Source: Streptomyces cinnamoneus
GTDB lineage: Bacteria; Actinomycetota; Actinomycetes; Streptomycetales; Streptomycetaceae
Direction of reading: 5' to 3'
Length of the DNA: 64,000 nucleotides
Assembly (NCBI RefSeq): GCF_002939475.1
Contig: NZ_PKFQ01000002.1
Location: forward strand, 1 to 64,000
In this document: in pieces, positions 26,901 to 31,325 of the stretch
How positions within the stretch are numbered: position 1 is the first letter of the stretch
Layout of the letters: every line of letters starts with the position of its first letter
The notes under the pieces: model-generated
The model's input: only the letters and a program-made list of their open reading frames with translations
What the model was told of the DNA's origin: nothing
Database searches by the model: none
Made by a program: the position numbers and the translations under genes

Positions 26901-28303
26901 ACCGGGCCCGCTGGACGGCCGGGGGCGGGGTGGTGTTCGCGGGCCGCGCCGACGAGCAGGTCAAGATCCGCGGGTTCCGCATCGAGCCCGGCGAGGTCGA
27001 GGCGGTCCTGAGCGGTCACCCCGCGGTGGCACGGGCCACGGTCGTCGTCCGCCAGGACGTCCCGGGCGACAAGAGGCTGGTCGCCTACCTCGTCCCCGCC
27101 GAGGAGGCCGGCCGCGACCCGGCCGCGCTGGCCGGGGCCGTAGGGGCGTACGCCGCCGAGCGGCTGCCCCGGTACATGCTGCCCGCGGCGATCGTGCCGC
27201 TGGACGCCCTGCCGCTGACGGTCAACGGCAAGATCGACCGGGCGGCCCTGCCCGAGCCCGGCCCCGCCGCCCGGGCCACCGGCGGCGGGGCCACGGACCG
27301 GGGATCCGTCGGAGCCCTGGAGCAGGCCATGTGCGAGGCGTTCGCCGAGGTCCTCGGTCTGGACGCCGTCGGTCTGGAAGACGACTTCTTCGCCCTGGGC
27401 GGGCATTCGCTGCTCGCGGTCTCGCTCGTCGAGAAGCTGCGGGAGCGGGGCGTCGACGTCGCGGTGCGCGCGGTGATGGCGCATCCCACCGTGGCCGGCC
27501 TGCGGAACACGCTCAGCCTGTCCTCCGTGCGCGACTCGCTCGGTCCCCTGCTGCCCATCCGGACGACCGGAGACCAGCCGCCCCTGTTCTGCGTGCACCC
27601 GGGCGGCGGACTCAGCTGGTGCTACACCCCGCTGGCCCGGCACCTTCCCGCCGACCGGCCCGTCTACGGCCTGCAGGCCCGCGGCCTCGACGGAACGGGC
27701 GCGCTCCCCGCCGACGTCGTGGAGATGGCGGCCGACTACGTCGAGCGGATCCGCGAGGTGCAGCCGGCCGGCCCGTACCACCTGCTCGGATACTCCTTCG
27801 GCGGCAGCGCGGCGCACGAGATCGCCGTGCGGCTCCAGGACCTGGGCGAGGAGGTGGCGTCGCTGATCATCATGGACTCCTTCCCGACCGCTCCGACCGA
27901 CCTGTCCGGTCCGTCCGGGCCGGCGGAGCCGGCGGGGGAGGACGACGCCGAGGTCGCCGAGTGGGCGGAACTGATCCGGGCGGAGCTCGGTCACGCCCTC
28001 GGCGGGCTGTCGGACGAGGAGATCGTGGTCCTCGCGCGGGTCTTCCGGAACAACGGCGACATCAGGAGCGCGCACCACTTCGGCCGGTTCGACGGCGACG
28101 CGCTGCTGCTCGTCGCGGCCGAGGGAAGGCCCGACGGCGAGTCCGGCGCGGCGCGCTGGGCCCCCCACGTCTCCGGCCGCGTCCAGGAGACCCGCCTTCC
28201 CTGCTCGCACGCCGACATGGTGCGCCCGGACATGCTCGGCCTGGTGGGCGAGGCCGTCGCGGCCTGGCTGCGGGGGACGAGGAGCGGCGACGAGGAGGAA
28301 TGA
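5909..28303 (+). CDS. Seven-module NRPS (7464 aa) ending in a thioesterase
   Basis: Domains by approximate residue: C 1-460, A 471-970, T 987-1050; Cd 1057-1536, dA 1541-1734, T 1746-1814; C 1830-2287, A 2298-2807, T 2819-2887; Cd 2892-3376, A 3390-3888, T 3891-3960; C 3979-4437, A 4446-4957, T 4967-5037; Cd 5042-5527, A 5544-6044, T 6049-6119; C 6139-6594, A 6609-7117, T 7134-7200; TE 7212-7464 (GYSFGGS, CSHAD). Ordinary C domains carry HHIAGDGWS. Cd domains start PLAPLQEG(M/V)FFHHL and use HHLVQDH, except the third (HQLIRDH). Pocket codes by eye: DMETDGSVNK (acidic pocket, so basic substrate), none in module 2, DLTKVGHVGK (Asp, a well-known code), DALSLGTVMK (unassigned), DLTKVGHVGK (Asp), DAMLVGAVLK (unassigned hydrophobic), DAFFLGVTFK (Ile/Val type). 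The protein begins at the C1 motif with no N-terminal docking segment. The TE should release or cyclise the peptide. Confidence 0.98.
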   Translation: MIPLSFAQRRLWFLGQLEGPSATYNIPLVLRLSGELDRDALAAALGDVVARHEVLRTIFPMADGEPHQRVLPVEEAGFELSVTEVAAEELADAVRRATEYAFDFAVEIPVRAWLFAVAPDEHVLVLLLHHIAGDGWSVGPLARDVSVAYTARRSGDEPRWSPLPVQYADYALWQRELLGDETDPDSVLSEQVAYWRRTLAGAPQELELPFDRPRPTQASYQGHAVGLSLSADTHRRLAELAREHGATLFMVLHAGMAALLSRLGAGTDIPIGSVIAGRTDEALDELVGCFVNTVVIRSDLSGDPTFTEILSRVRETALDAFGHQDVPFEKLVEDLAPARSLARHPLFQVMVTAQSADLVSGTGGGSALLLPGLRAEMLPRVHDMGEFDLDLGLAEAFDEEGRPAGLQGMLIGAADLFTADTVERLAGWVVRVLETMAEAPRTRLSAVGVLSEAERRRVLVEWNDSAREAPAVTVPELFAAQVARTPGAVAVVCGGREVSYGELDERANRLARVLIGRGVGPESVVGVVLGRSPELLVAILAVLKAGGAYLSVDAGLPVERVGFVLGDAAPVVVLTDQASAGVVRAGGAVPVVVMDDPGVSGELLGLSGAPVGHEDRLGVLSAGHPAYVLYTSGSTGRPKGVVISHGGFANLSLSHDRFGVGPGCRVAQFASAGFDMFCEEWLLALLSGSALVVVPPDQRVGADFARFLREQGVTHATLPPSVVATIPEGGLDPAFVLDVGGEACTPELVQRWTADGRTMFNSYGPTETTVNTAVWQCRSDAVTDGGAVPVGRPIANTRVYVLDDSLHPVPPGVMGDLYATGTGLARGYLGRPGLTGERFVACPFEPGQRMYRTGDRVRWSPDGDLVFAGRADDQVKIRGFRIEPGEVEAVLGAHPGVDQAAVVVREDVPGEKRLVGYVVPAGAGIGDLGESARGLAAERLPSYMVPSAVMVLDALPLTVNGKLDRKALPAPDFTGAVGPGRPPANPREELLCRAFAEVLSVPAVGVEDDFFALGGHSLLVVSLVEWLRERGVSVSVRALFATPTPAGLAAVAGPGQVVVPPNRIPIGTSEITPEMLPLVELTEAEIARVVAAVPGGAANVADVYPLAPLQEGMFFHHLMSDREGGDVYATPTVVEFATRERLDEFVAALRWVVDRHDIYRTAILWEGLREPVQVVVREAELPVEEVVLDADGGDPAEQLQAADGSRMDLGRAPLMTVRVAAEPGTAEGRWLALVRIHHLVQDHTALDVLLGELRAFLSGTTDELPEPLPFREFVAQARLGVAPAAHERYFAGLLGDVEETTAPFGLFDVHSDGSEVTQAHLPVEDALAGRLREVARSLGVSPATVFHLAWARVLATVSGRDDVVFGTVLFGRMNAGAGADRVPGLFINTLPVRVRVKGQSVGEALAGMRGQLADLMVHEHAPLTVAQSASGLPGGTPLFTSLFNYRHNQDAPREQSTALRGMSVLSYRDLSNYPLTVSIDVGETDFAITVDATTPADPRHVCTLLHTALGNLVTALEEDGVTPLAAVDVLDAATVRRLVEEWSTRAWPTPRRRDDAAATTGTRAFVLDETLRPVPVGVVGDLYVTARRGTTALPCPFAADPDERMYRTGDRVRWTADGRLEHLGRAGEQLRLGGFRVEPGEIEAVLAAHPRVARAAVAVREDAAGGERLVAYLEAAGQGAHTDGGGLADALRGYAVGRLPQHLQPADIVLIDALPSTTDGHLDRAALPALDHATAARPAGRAPANAVEEILCAEFATVLGLDHVGVDDNYFLLGGQSLSATRLVSRLRSVLGVEVPLRALFECPTPSGLAARLVQAEPGRVALGAGVRPERVPLSFAQRRLWFIGQLEGPSATYNIPLALRLSGGLDRDALVAALGDVVGRHEVLRTVFPVVDGEPCQRVLSVGEAGFAVEVAEVAEEALTEAVDRASRHAFDLSGEVPVRAWLFAVAPDEHVLVLVLHHIAGDGWSMGPLARDVSVAYAARCAGGEPGWSALPVQYADYALWQRELLGDEGDPESVISRQVAYWREALAGAPEELELPVDRPRPAESSHRGYVARVDVPADVHQALLRMARAEGVTLFMVVQAALAVLLSKVGAGVDVPIGASVAGRTDQALEGLVGFFVNTLVMRTELSGDPSLAEVLGRVRETSLAAYERQDVPFEKLVEELAPVRSLARHPLFQVMLTVQNTGSVVGGEGSALLPGVRSEPLSAEVGAAKFDLDVNLSESFAPDGTPGGLHGALVASTDLFDRATAARISDWLVRVLSTVVEAPDTRLSALEVLTPPERQRVLEEWNDTALEAPAVTVPELFAAQVARTPDAVAVVCGDVRLSYRELDGRADALAGVLRAAGVGLESVVGLCLPRGVEMVAAVLGVWKAGGAYVPVDAEYPVERVAFMLTDSGASVLVGTREALESLEGAVPSGVSVVTVDDPAVEAALATHPDTAPPVVWRGGGLAYVVYTSGSSGLPKGVAVTHGGLANYVAVVPGRVGFGGVGVRYALLQPQVTDLGNTVVFASLVSGGVLHVLDAQAVTDPGVVAAYVAEHEIDCVKVVPSHLAALGAVGGLAGLVPARSLVVGGESARSSWVGEWLDAAGDVAVFNHYGPTEATVGVVAGRLDAATVAGGVVPIGAPLGNSCAYVLDEWLRPVPVGVVGELYVCGVQLARGYVGRARLTAERFVACPFVSGQRMYRTGDRARWTADGRLVFAGRADDQVKIRGFRVEPAEVQAVLSTAHPDAAQVAVTVHEDKAGDPQLVCYVVPAEGADPTGVTDALRALATRTLPQHMVPAAFVVLDVLPLTGNGKLDRGALPAPDFAGVAGGGRAPADAQEELLCQAFADILGLPAVGVEDDFFALGGHSLLAVSLVERLRARGVAVSVRALFATPTPAGLAAVAGPRPVEVPPNLIPPGAEEITPGMLPLVGLTEAELACVVATVPGGAANIADVYPLAPLQEGVFFHHLMADQDRGVYVSPTVARFDARERLDEFLQALQWVVNRHDIYRTAVMWEGLREPVQVVSRHVELPVEEVVLAPDGPQPADQLLAAAGSWMAVDRAPLLTVHVAAEPGTAGRWLALVRIHHLVQDHTAMEVLLGELRAFLSGKAADLPEPVPFREFVAQARLGVSRDEHERHFAELLGDVTETTAPYGLLDVYHDGTDVIEARLPVEGQLATRVREAARSRGLSPATVFHLAWARVLASVSGRDDVVFGTVLFGRMNAGTGADRVPGLFINTLPVRVRVGGQSVGDALTGLRGQLADLLAHEHAPLSLAQAASGIVGGSPLFTSMFNYRYSQPAVREPGTAPADAFAGISELMSRQRTTYPMAVSVDDAGDWFLLTVETLPPADPDRVCAMLRTSLDRLVAALEEAPETPLGAVDVLDAAETLRLVETWNATERPLPPATVPELIAAQAGRTPGAAAVVCDGNEVSYAELDARANQLSRYLRDAGVGPESVVGLCLPRGVDMIVALLGVWKAGAAYVPLDAAYPVERLEFVLADSGAALVLGHRGLVRRLTANHVVCLDDPRVLEEVAERSDRPLPMASGPEHLAYVIYTSGSTGLAKGVAARHGGLLNMALALGPVLGAAPGVRVLQFASFSFDASVLDVAATLAAGGTLVVATSAERTDTALLTRMVRETGVTSASVVPSLLATLDPADLAGVSTMLVGAEPISTPQAEAWSAGRRLVNTYGPTEATVMVTAGRVEPGGRREVPMGSPVANSKVFVLDGALRPAPVGVVGDLYVAGAQLTRGYAGRPGLTAERFVACPYEPGGLRMYRTGDRARWGADGQLVFAGRADDQVKIRGFRVEPGEVEAVLTAHPGVGQAAVVAREDVPGDKGLVAYLVPARQEVDGLVEAVRAQVAERLPSYMVPAAFVVLEALPLTVNGKVDRRALPAPDFAEVAGAGGRVPADAREELLCLAFAEVLGLPVVGADDDFFALGGHSLLATRLVSRVRAVLGVEVSLRTLFDNPTPARLAARVIHAAPGRVALGAGVRPERVPLSFAQRRLWFIGQLEGPSATYNIPLALRLSGGLDRDALVAALEDVVGRHEVLRTVFPVADGEPCQRVLSVGEAGFAVEVVEMAEEALTEAVERAARRPFDLSGEIPVRASLFAVAPDEHVLVLVIHHIAGDGWSMGPLARDVSTAYAARREGRQPQWTDLPVQYADYALWQRTLIGDETDPESILSQQLAYWREALSGAPQELDLPADRPRPAQAGYRGHTVPVEVPADVHRQLLAVARAEGVTLFMVVQAALAVLLSKVGAGVDVPIGASVAGRTDQALEGLVGFFVNTLVMRTELSGDPSFAEVLGRVRETSLAAYERQDVPFEKLVEELAPVRSLARHPLFQVMLTVQNTGSVVGGEGSALLPGVRSEPLSAEVGAAKFDLDVNLSESFAPDGTPDGLHGALVASTDLFDRATAARISDWLVRVLSTVGEAPDTRLSALEVLTPPERQRVLEEWNETALEAPAVTVPELFAAQVARTPDAVAVVCGDVRLSYRELDGRADALAGVLRAAGVGLESVVGLCLPRGVEMVAAVLGVWKAGGAYVPVDAEHLVELVALMLHESGVSVMVATREALESLEGVVTSGVSVVTVDDPAVEAALATNPDTAPPVVWRGGGLAYVVYTSGSSGLPKGVAVTHGGLANYVAVVPGRVGFGGVGVRYALLQPQVTDLGNTVVFASLVSGGVLHVLDAQAVTDPGVVAAYVAEHEIDCVKVVPSHLAALGAVGGLAGLVPARSLVLGGESARSSWVGELLEAAGDVAVFNHYGPTEATVGVVAGRLDAATVAGGVVPIGAPLGNSCAYVLDEWLRPVPVGVVGELYVCGVQLARGYVGRARLTAERFVACPFVSGQRMYRTGDRARWTADGRLVFAGRADDQVKIRGFRVEPAEVQAVLSTAHPDAAQVAVTVHEDKAGDPQLVCYVVPAEGADPTGVTDALRALATRTLPQHMVPAAFVVLDVLPLTGNGKLDRGALPAPDFAGVAGGGRAPADAQEELLCQAFADILGLPAVGVEDDFFALGGHSLLAVSLVERLRARGVAVSVRALFATPTPAGLAAVAGPRPVEVPPNLIPPGAEEITPGMLPLVDLTEAELACVVATVPGGAANIADVYPLAPLQEGVFFHHLMADQDAGDVYVLPMVLGFEARERLDAFLNAMQRVVDRHDIYRTAVVWDGLREPVQVVLRHADLPVEEVVLAPDGPQPADQLLAAGGAWIELDRAPLLRVSVAAEPGTGRWLALLRIHQLIRDHTTQEVLLGELWALLSGNEDSLPQPLPFREFVAQARLGVSRDEHERYFADLLGDVTETTAPYGLLDVHGDGASVQRAQLWTDDALAARVREVARSSAVSPATVFHLAWARVLGVLAGRDDVVFGTVLFGRMNAGAGADRVLGPFINTLPVRVRLDGRGVGEALSAMRGQLADLLAHEHAPLALAQRAGAVPAGSPLFTSLFNYRHSGLVPQEPGTEPEPPAGADDAFAGISQLMSRERTNYPVAVSVDDLGEGFRLTVDAVAPADAAQVCALLHTGLDHLVTALEQAPDERLDAVDVLDDAERHRVVAEWNRTDREVAAKTFPALFAAQVARSPRSTALVRGAHELSYAQLDERANRLARLLIGQGIGPESVVAVMLPRSVELAVAFLAVLKAGAAYLPVDPALPAERVSYLFADARPVHVLTDSACAPQVPAGPPVTVLGTPRTDARLDGFAPSDPTDAERVTALLPAHPAYVIYTSGSTGRPKGVVVSHGGVPGLAVAQGDAFGVGVGCRVVLLASPGFDASVMELVMALGSGAVLVVPEGGGGLAGEELAGVLVGEGVTHGLIPPSVLATVPVPVGDVLETLVVGAEVCSAGLASRWSVGRRLVNAYGPTEVTVLCTLSDAVVGGEVPPIGRPIVNTRVYVLDDTLRPVPPGVPGELYVTGAGLARGYVGQPGLTSERFVACPFEPGGRMYRTGDRARWRADGQLDFAGRADDQVKIRGFRIEPGEVEAVLAAHPGVAQAAVLVREDVPGDKRLVAYLVPSRQDPDDLVDTVRAHTADRLPSYMVPAAFVVLEALPLTVNGKVDRRALPAPDFAEVAGAGGRVPADAREELLCLAFAEVLGLPVVGADDDFFALGGHSLLATRLVSRVRAVLGVEVSLRTLFDNPTPARLAARVIHAAPGRVALGAGVRPERVPLSFAQRRLWFLGQLEGPSTTYNIPLVLRLSGELDRDALAVALRDVVARHEVLRTVFPMADGEPYQKVLTPEEAAFALKVVDVAEAELADAVDRASRHTFDLSGEIPVRARLFAVAPDEHVLVLVLHHIAGDGWSVGPLARDVAEAYAARCTGDEPQWPPLPVQYADYALWQRELLGDESDPDSVLSRQVAHWRDALSGAPQELDLPADRPRPAEASHRGHATGFAVPAATHRKLQALTREQGVTLFMVVQAALATLLSKTGAGDDVPIGVAVAGRTDQALDDLVGFFVNTLVVRTDLSGDPTFAELLGRIRETSLAAYENQDVPFDKLVEELAPARSLTRSPLFQVMLAVQNTGSPGGGPGAGLPGLRTEVLPGGTGGAKFDLDVSLGETFDSDGAPAGLRGVLRAAADLFDPDTADRLAGWLVRALEAMAADPLARIGDVDVLAPAERRRVLTEWNDTARTCPASTVPELFAAQAARTPDAVAVVCGETEVTYAELDARTNRLARCLTGRGVGPESVVAVSLDRSADLVATLLGVLKAGGAYLPLDTEYPAERVRFMLRDAGAMCLLADASARERLAAVADEEGLPVLVLDDPATAGELAALDEGALTPAERAGVLLPDHPAYVVYTSGSTGTPKGVVVPHAGVDRLVRDSGYIDLTPDDVIGQLASVSFDAATFEIWGALLNGARLAVSASTRLSVPETRDFLAGHRVSVLFLTTGLFNVLADADAEALAHLRVLLTGGEAYHPALFEKVLDRLPGVRLSHVYGPTENTTFTTEHRVRHADLKGGATVPIGGPISDTRLYVLDERLNPVPPGGTGELYVAGLGLARGYAGRAALTGERFVACPFEAGERMYRTGDRARWTAGGGVVFAGRADEQVKIRGFRIEPGEVEAVLSGHPAVARATVVVRQDVPGDKRLVAYLVPAEEAGRDPAALAGAVGAYAAERLPRYMLPAAIVPLDALPLTVNGKIDRAALPEPGPAARATGGGATDRGSVGALEQAMCEAFAEVLGLDAVGLEDDFFALGGHSLLAVSLVEKLRERGVDVAVRAVMAHPTVAGLRNTLSLSSVRDSLGPLLPIRTTGDQPPLFCVHPGGGLSWCYTPLARHLPADRPVYGLQARGLDGTGALPADVVEMAADYVERIREVQPAGPYHLLGYSFGGSAAHEIAVRLQDLGEEVASLIIMDSFPTAPTDLSGPSGPAEPAGEDDAEVAEWAELIRAELGHALGGLSDEEIVVLARVFRNNGDIRSAHHFGRFDGDALLLVAAEGRPDGESGAARWAPHVSGRVQETRLPCSHADMVRPDMLGLVGEAVAAWLRGTRSGDEEE
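10530..11110 (+). other. Gutted adenylation domain (dA2) in module 2 of the large NRPS
   Basis: About 190 residues separate the dual condensation domain from the carrier. The large N-terminal core (A1 to YGPTE) is gone. The C-terminal subdomain remains recognisable: FVLDETLRPVPVGVVGDLYV, MYRTGDRVRWTADG, then LRLGGFRVEPGEIE. The A10 motif reads TTDGHLDR, so the catalytic NGK lysine is a histidine. The next carrier reads LGGQSLSATRL: the serine is kept and the usual His is Gln. This module sits in the same position relative to its neighbours as dA1 (Cd-dA-T-C) but keeps more of the domain, so the two losses look independent or at different stages. Confidence 0.85.
12117..14782 (+). repeat. 2.67-kb internal duplication, copy 1 (half C - A(Asp) - T - start of Cd)
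   Basis: This block is near-identical to 18564-21229 (constant offset of 6447 bases). It covers the second half of a C domain, the whole Asp A domain, the carrier and the first part of the dual condensation domain. By eye I count roughly 16 scattered base differences plus 16 more packed into 99 bp of the other copy. Both ends lie inside domains, as expected for recombination in conserved DNA. Confidence 0.85.
17453..17884 (+). repeat. 432-bp A10-T-linker-C1 block, copy 1
   Basis: This segment matches 23930-24361 (offset 6477) with about one mismatch. It covers the end of an A domain (NGKVDRRALP), the carrier (LGGHSLLATRLVSRVR), the T-C linker and the first C motif (PLSFAQRRLWF). Confidence 0.85.
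18564..21229 (+). repeat. 2.67-kb internal duplication, copy 2, with a hyper-diverged 99-bp patch
   Basis: Second copy of 12117-14782. Differences are sparse except at 19505-19603, where 16 of 99 bases and 11 of 33 residues differ from copy 1. The pocket code of the Asp A domain is unchanged. Confidence 0.85.
22992..23502 (+). repeat. A-core cassette, copy 2 (identical to 4549-5059)
   Basis: Second copy of the substrate-selecting core, now in module 6 of the large NRPS. It gives that module the same pocket code (DAMLVGAVLK) as the last module of the upstream NRPS. Bases outside the cassette differ until about 23643, where identity resumes through A7-A9. Confidence 0.9.
23930..24361 (+). repeat. 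432-bp A10-T-linker-C1 block, copy 2
   Basis: Second copy of 17453-17884, joining module 6 to module 7. After the block the two C domains diverge at once (FLGQL here, FIGQL in the other copy). Confidence 0.85.
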
Positions 28304-28308
28304 CGGAA

Positions 28309-28343
28309 CGGGCGGAGGCGGGCCACCGGCCCGCCTCCGCCCG
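28309..28343. terminator. Bidirectional terminator between convergent NRPS operons
   Basis: A perfect 16-bp inverted repeat (CGGGCGGAGGCGGGCC and its complement) with a 3-nt loop starts five bases after the TGA of the large NRPS. It lies 30 bp beyond the stop of the convergent - strand gene. There is no T-run, as is common in Streptomyces. Confidence 0.85.
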
Positions 28344-28372
28344 CTCACGCTCCCCTGGCGGGAGGCCGCCGG

Positions 28373-31234
28373 TCAGCTCCCGCTGTCCCGGAGCAGGCCG
28401 ATGAACTGCACCGCGACGGAGTTGCGGTAGAAGTCCCGCACGGAGACCCGGGGGAGCCCGTGGTCCCGCAGCTCGCGCAGCAGCCGGATCACCAGCAGCG
28501 AGTTCCCGCCCAGTTCGAAGAAGTTGTCGTGCGGACCCACCTCGGTGTTCAGCATGCGGCTCCACAGCGCGAGGACGGTGGCGGCCGTCGGGTCGTCCTC
28601 CGCTGCCGGGCCCGGCCGGGAGCCCGCCGCGCGCGGGGGCGCGGCGGCGGCCTCGGGCTCGGGCAGCGCGGCCAGGTCGGCCTTGCCGTTGGCGGTCAGT
28701 GGTATCGCGCCGACCTCCGTGAGGGTCGCCGGCATCATGTAGTCCGGCAGCATCGTGGCGGCGTGGTCGAGCAGGTCCTGCCGGCGCAGCCCGGAGCCGC
28801 CGCGCGCCACGAAGTAGGCGTCGATGCGCGCGGTGTCCCGGTCCCGTGCGACGCCGTTGCGCAGGACGACCGCCGCCCCCGCGACCGAGGGGTGGCCGAG
28901 GAGCACGCCGCGGATCTCGTCGAGCTCTATCCGGTGCCCGCGGACCTTCACCTGGTTGTCGATCCGGCCGAGGTGGTCGAGCCGGCCGTCCGGCCGCAGG
29001 CGGCCCAGGTCCCCCGACCGGTAGAGCCGTTCGCCGCTGTACGGGTCGGTGACGAAGCGCTCCGCGGTCAGTTCGGGGCGCCGCAGGTAGCCCCGCGCGA
29101 CACCGGCGCCCCCCACGTGGATCTCCCCGGCGACCCCCGCGGGCAGCACCCTGCCGCGTGGGTCGCGGACGGACAGGGACCAGCCGGGCAGCGCCTTGCC
29201 CACCGCCCTGCTGCCGGCGACGACGTCGGCGGGCGTGAGGGACTGCTCGGTGACGTGCACGGTGGTCTCGGTGATGCCGAACATGTTCGCCACGCGGCAC
29301 TCCGTGGCGGAGTGCCGGGCGAACCACGTGCCGAGCACGCCGACGTCGAGTGCCTCGCCGCCGAGCACGACCAGTCGCACGGCGACGCGGGCCCGCAGCC
29401 GGGCGTCGGTCTCGATGAACTGGGCGAACGCCGAGGGCGTCTGGCTGAGGACCGTCACCTGCCACCGGTCCACGAGTTCGTAGAACAGCTCGGTGTCCCG
29501 TGTCGCCCAGTAGGGCACCACCACGAGCCGGCCCCCGGTGAGCAGGCAGCCCCAGATCTCCCACACCGAGAAGTCGAAGGCGCCGGAGTGGAAGAAGGTC
29601 CAGGTGTCCCCGGCGCCCAGTCCGAAGCGGTCCCGGGTCGCCGCGATGAGCGCGGTCACGTTGCGGTGCGGAACCACGACCCCCTTGGGCCGGCCCGTGG
29701 AACCGGAGGTGTAGATGACGTACGCGGGCTGGTCGGTGTCCGTCACGGGCGGCGGCGCCGCAGGGGCCGACTCCCCGAGCCCGTACAGCTCCTCGGGCGG
29801 GACCAGCCGCACACCGTCGAAGCGGGGAAGCGTCTCCGGCCGGCCGATGACGACGGGGGCGCCGGCGTCCTCCAGCGTGTACCGCAGCCGCTCCTCGGGA
29901 TAGCGGACGTCCAGGGGCACGTAGGCGAAACCGGCCTTGACGATTCCGACCAGGGCGACCACGAACTCGGCCGTGCGGTCCAGCGCCACGGCGATCAGGC
30001 CGCCGGGCTCGGCACCCAGGGCGCGAAGGCCCCGCGCGACCAGTTCGGAGCGGCGCTCCAGCTCCGCGTAGGTGAGTTCGGTCTTCTCGTCGGCCACGGC
30101 GATCGCGTCGGGCCGGCGGCGGGCGACGTCGGACAGCAGGCCGTGCAGGGTCCGGTCCGCGTCCGGCGAGCCGGTCGGGGCCGTCGCGCCGTCGGCCAGC
30201 AGACGCGCGGCCTCCGCCTCGCCGATCAGCTCCGTCTCACCGAGCCTCAGGGACGGCGTCGCGAGCAGTTGCCCGGCGACGTGCGCCAGGTGGGCGGCGA
30301 AGTCCCGGGCGACACAGGGGTCGACCTCGCCCGCGCGGTAGCCCAGGGTCCCGGTCACCGATCCGTCGGCCGCGCGCAGCCAGTGGACGACGAGCGGCAA
30401 GGCGGGGGCGAGGAAGGGCCGGTAGCGCTCCCCTGGACGGTCGTCGTCGAAGACGCATCCCACCTGCGGAACCGGCACCCGGCGCGCGTCGTCGCCGGCC
30501 GGGGAACCGTCGAGGAGCGCCCGGCACCGCGCGACCAGGTCCCCCGCCGTCTGCTGCTCGTCGAGCGCGACGGCACGCACCCGCATGCCGTCGGCGGCCG
30601 GCGCGGCGGGCCACAGGGCCACGGCCGGTTCGTCCGAGCCCGCGTGCCGGGCGGCGGTGACGGCGGTCGCCGCGAGGAGCAGGGCGTCCGGCGCGGCCTC
30701 GGCCCACGGGACGGCCACGTCGCCGAACCAGTCGGCAGCCGAGGGGTCGCCCAGCCCCCACTCGGGTGCCGCGTGCGCCCCCTCCGGGCCGGCCGCCGCG
30801 GCGCCGCCGCCGGCGTCCGCGGACACGACCGGGGCAGGCGGCAGCGGCGTCCCCCGCGACAGGAGCGCGCCGAGACCCCGGAGCGCCTTCCGGGGCACCT
30901 CGGCGCGCCGGGCGACCAGGACCAGATCCGCCCGGCCGTCGGCGTACCCCAGGAAGACGGCACGCAGCGACCGGGCGGTGCCGTGGCCGCCCAGCGGCCG
31001 GCCGGCCTCCGCGCGCACCCGCGCGAGAGCGGCCGGATCGTCGTGCGCGACCGTGAGCCGGTCGTACCAGACGGACAGTCCGGCCGCGGCGGGGACGGCG
31101 CCGGCGGCCGCTCGCGCGCGTGCGCGGACCGTTTCGAAGGTGGCGCCGGCGTCCAGCCGCAGGGTGAGGCTGTGGCAGCCGCCGGCGTCCCGGGCGGTGG
31201 GCTCGGCCATGCGGTAGCGCAGGCCTGGCGTCAT
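28373..31234 (-). CDS. Free-standing NRPS: degenerate C - A (Thr-like) - T
   Basis: 953 residues. Residues 1-340 follow a condensation-domain plan, but the catalytic HHxxxDG is absent; the matching stretch reads ARRAEVP, so this part should not condense. The A domain (about 355-855) has TSGSTGRPKG, FDFSVWEIW, MFGITETTVH, YRSGDL and NGKAD. The pocket code read by eye is DFWSVGMVHK, one step from the classical Thr code DFWNVGMVHK. The carrier ends the protein (LGGNSLLVIRL). ATG 31234 is preceded by GAGGAG. It is last in a three-gene operon after a thioesterase and a dehydrogenase. I infer that it loads Thr, or a Thr-derived unit, for use on another protein, as SyrB1-type A-T proteins do. Whether it serves the A-less modules next door is untested. 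Confidence 0.93.
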   Translation of the reverse strand: MTPGLRYRMAEPTARDAGGCHSLTLRLDAGATFETVRARARAAAGAVPAAAGLSVWYDRLTVAHDDPAALARVRAEAGRPLGGHGTARSLRAVFLGYADGRADLVLVARRAEVPRKALRGLGALLSRGTPLPPAPVVSADAGGGAAAAGPEGAHAAPEWGLGDPSAADWFGDVAVPWAEAAPDALLLAATAVTAARHAGSDEPAVALWPAAPAADGMRVRAVALDEQQTAGDLVARCRALLDGSPAGDDARRVPVPQVGCVFDDDRPGERYRPFLAPALPLVVHWLRAADGSVTGTLGYRAGEVDPCVARDFAAHLAHVAGQLLATPSLRLGETELIGEAEAARLLADGATAPTGSPDADRTLHGLLSDVARRRPDAIAVADEKTELTYAELERRSELVARGLRALGAEPGGLIAVALDRTAEFVVALVGIVKAGFAYVPLDVRYPEERLRYTLEDAGAPVVIGRPETLPRFDGVRLVPPEELYGLGESAPAAPPPVTDTDQPAYVIYTSGSTGRPKGVVVPHRNVTALIAATRDRFGLGAGDTWTFFHSGAFDFSVWEIWGCLLTGGRLVVVPYWATRDTELFYELVDRWQVTVLSQTPSAFAQFIETDARLRARVAVRLVVLGGEALDVGVLGTWFARHSATECRVANMFGITETTVHVTEQSLTPADVVAGSRAVGKALPGWSLSVRDPRGRVLPAGVAGEIHVGGAGVARGYLRRPELTAERFVTDPYSGERLYRSGDLGRLRPDGRLDHLGRIDNQVKVRGHRIELDEIRGVLLGHPSVAGAAVVLRNGVARDRDTARIDAYFVARGGSGLRRQDLLDHAATMLPDYMMPATLTEVGAIPLTANGKADLAALPEPEAAAAPPRAAGSRPGPAAEDDPTAATVLALWSRMLNTEVGPHDNFFELGGNSLLVIRLLRELRDHGLPRVSVRDFYRNSVAVQFIGLLRDSGS

Positions 31235-31325
31235 GAGGACTCCTCGGTTCGCGGGCTCCTGTGAATGCGCCTGCGGTCGCAGACTCCCGGCACGGGGGCG
31301 CGGCCGCGGCGCGGCCGCCCGCCGC

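Noticed and set aside
19532..28348. A second long - strand open frame opposite the NRPS gene
   Set aside because: Same artefact; it even runs through the terminator, and its repeats mirror the NRPS duplications.
28316..28372. Possible attachment site or small RNA in the gap between the convergent NRPS operons
   Set aside because: The only structure is the perfect hairpin, best explained as a shared terminator.
28460..31264. A + strand open frame of 934 codons opposite the free-standing NRPS
   Set aside because: Shadow frame; the - strand has A and T domain motifs and a Shine-Dalgarno site.
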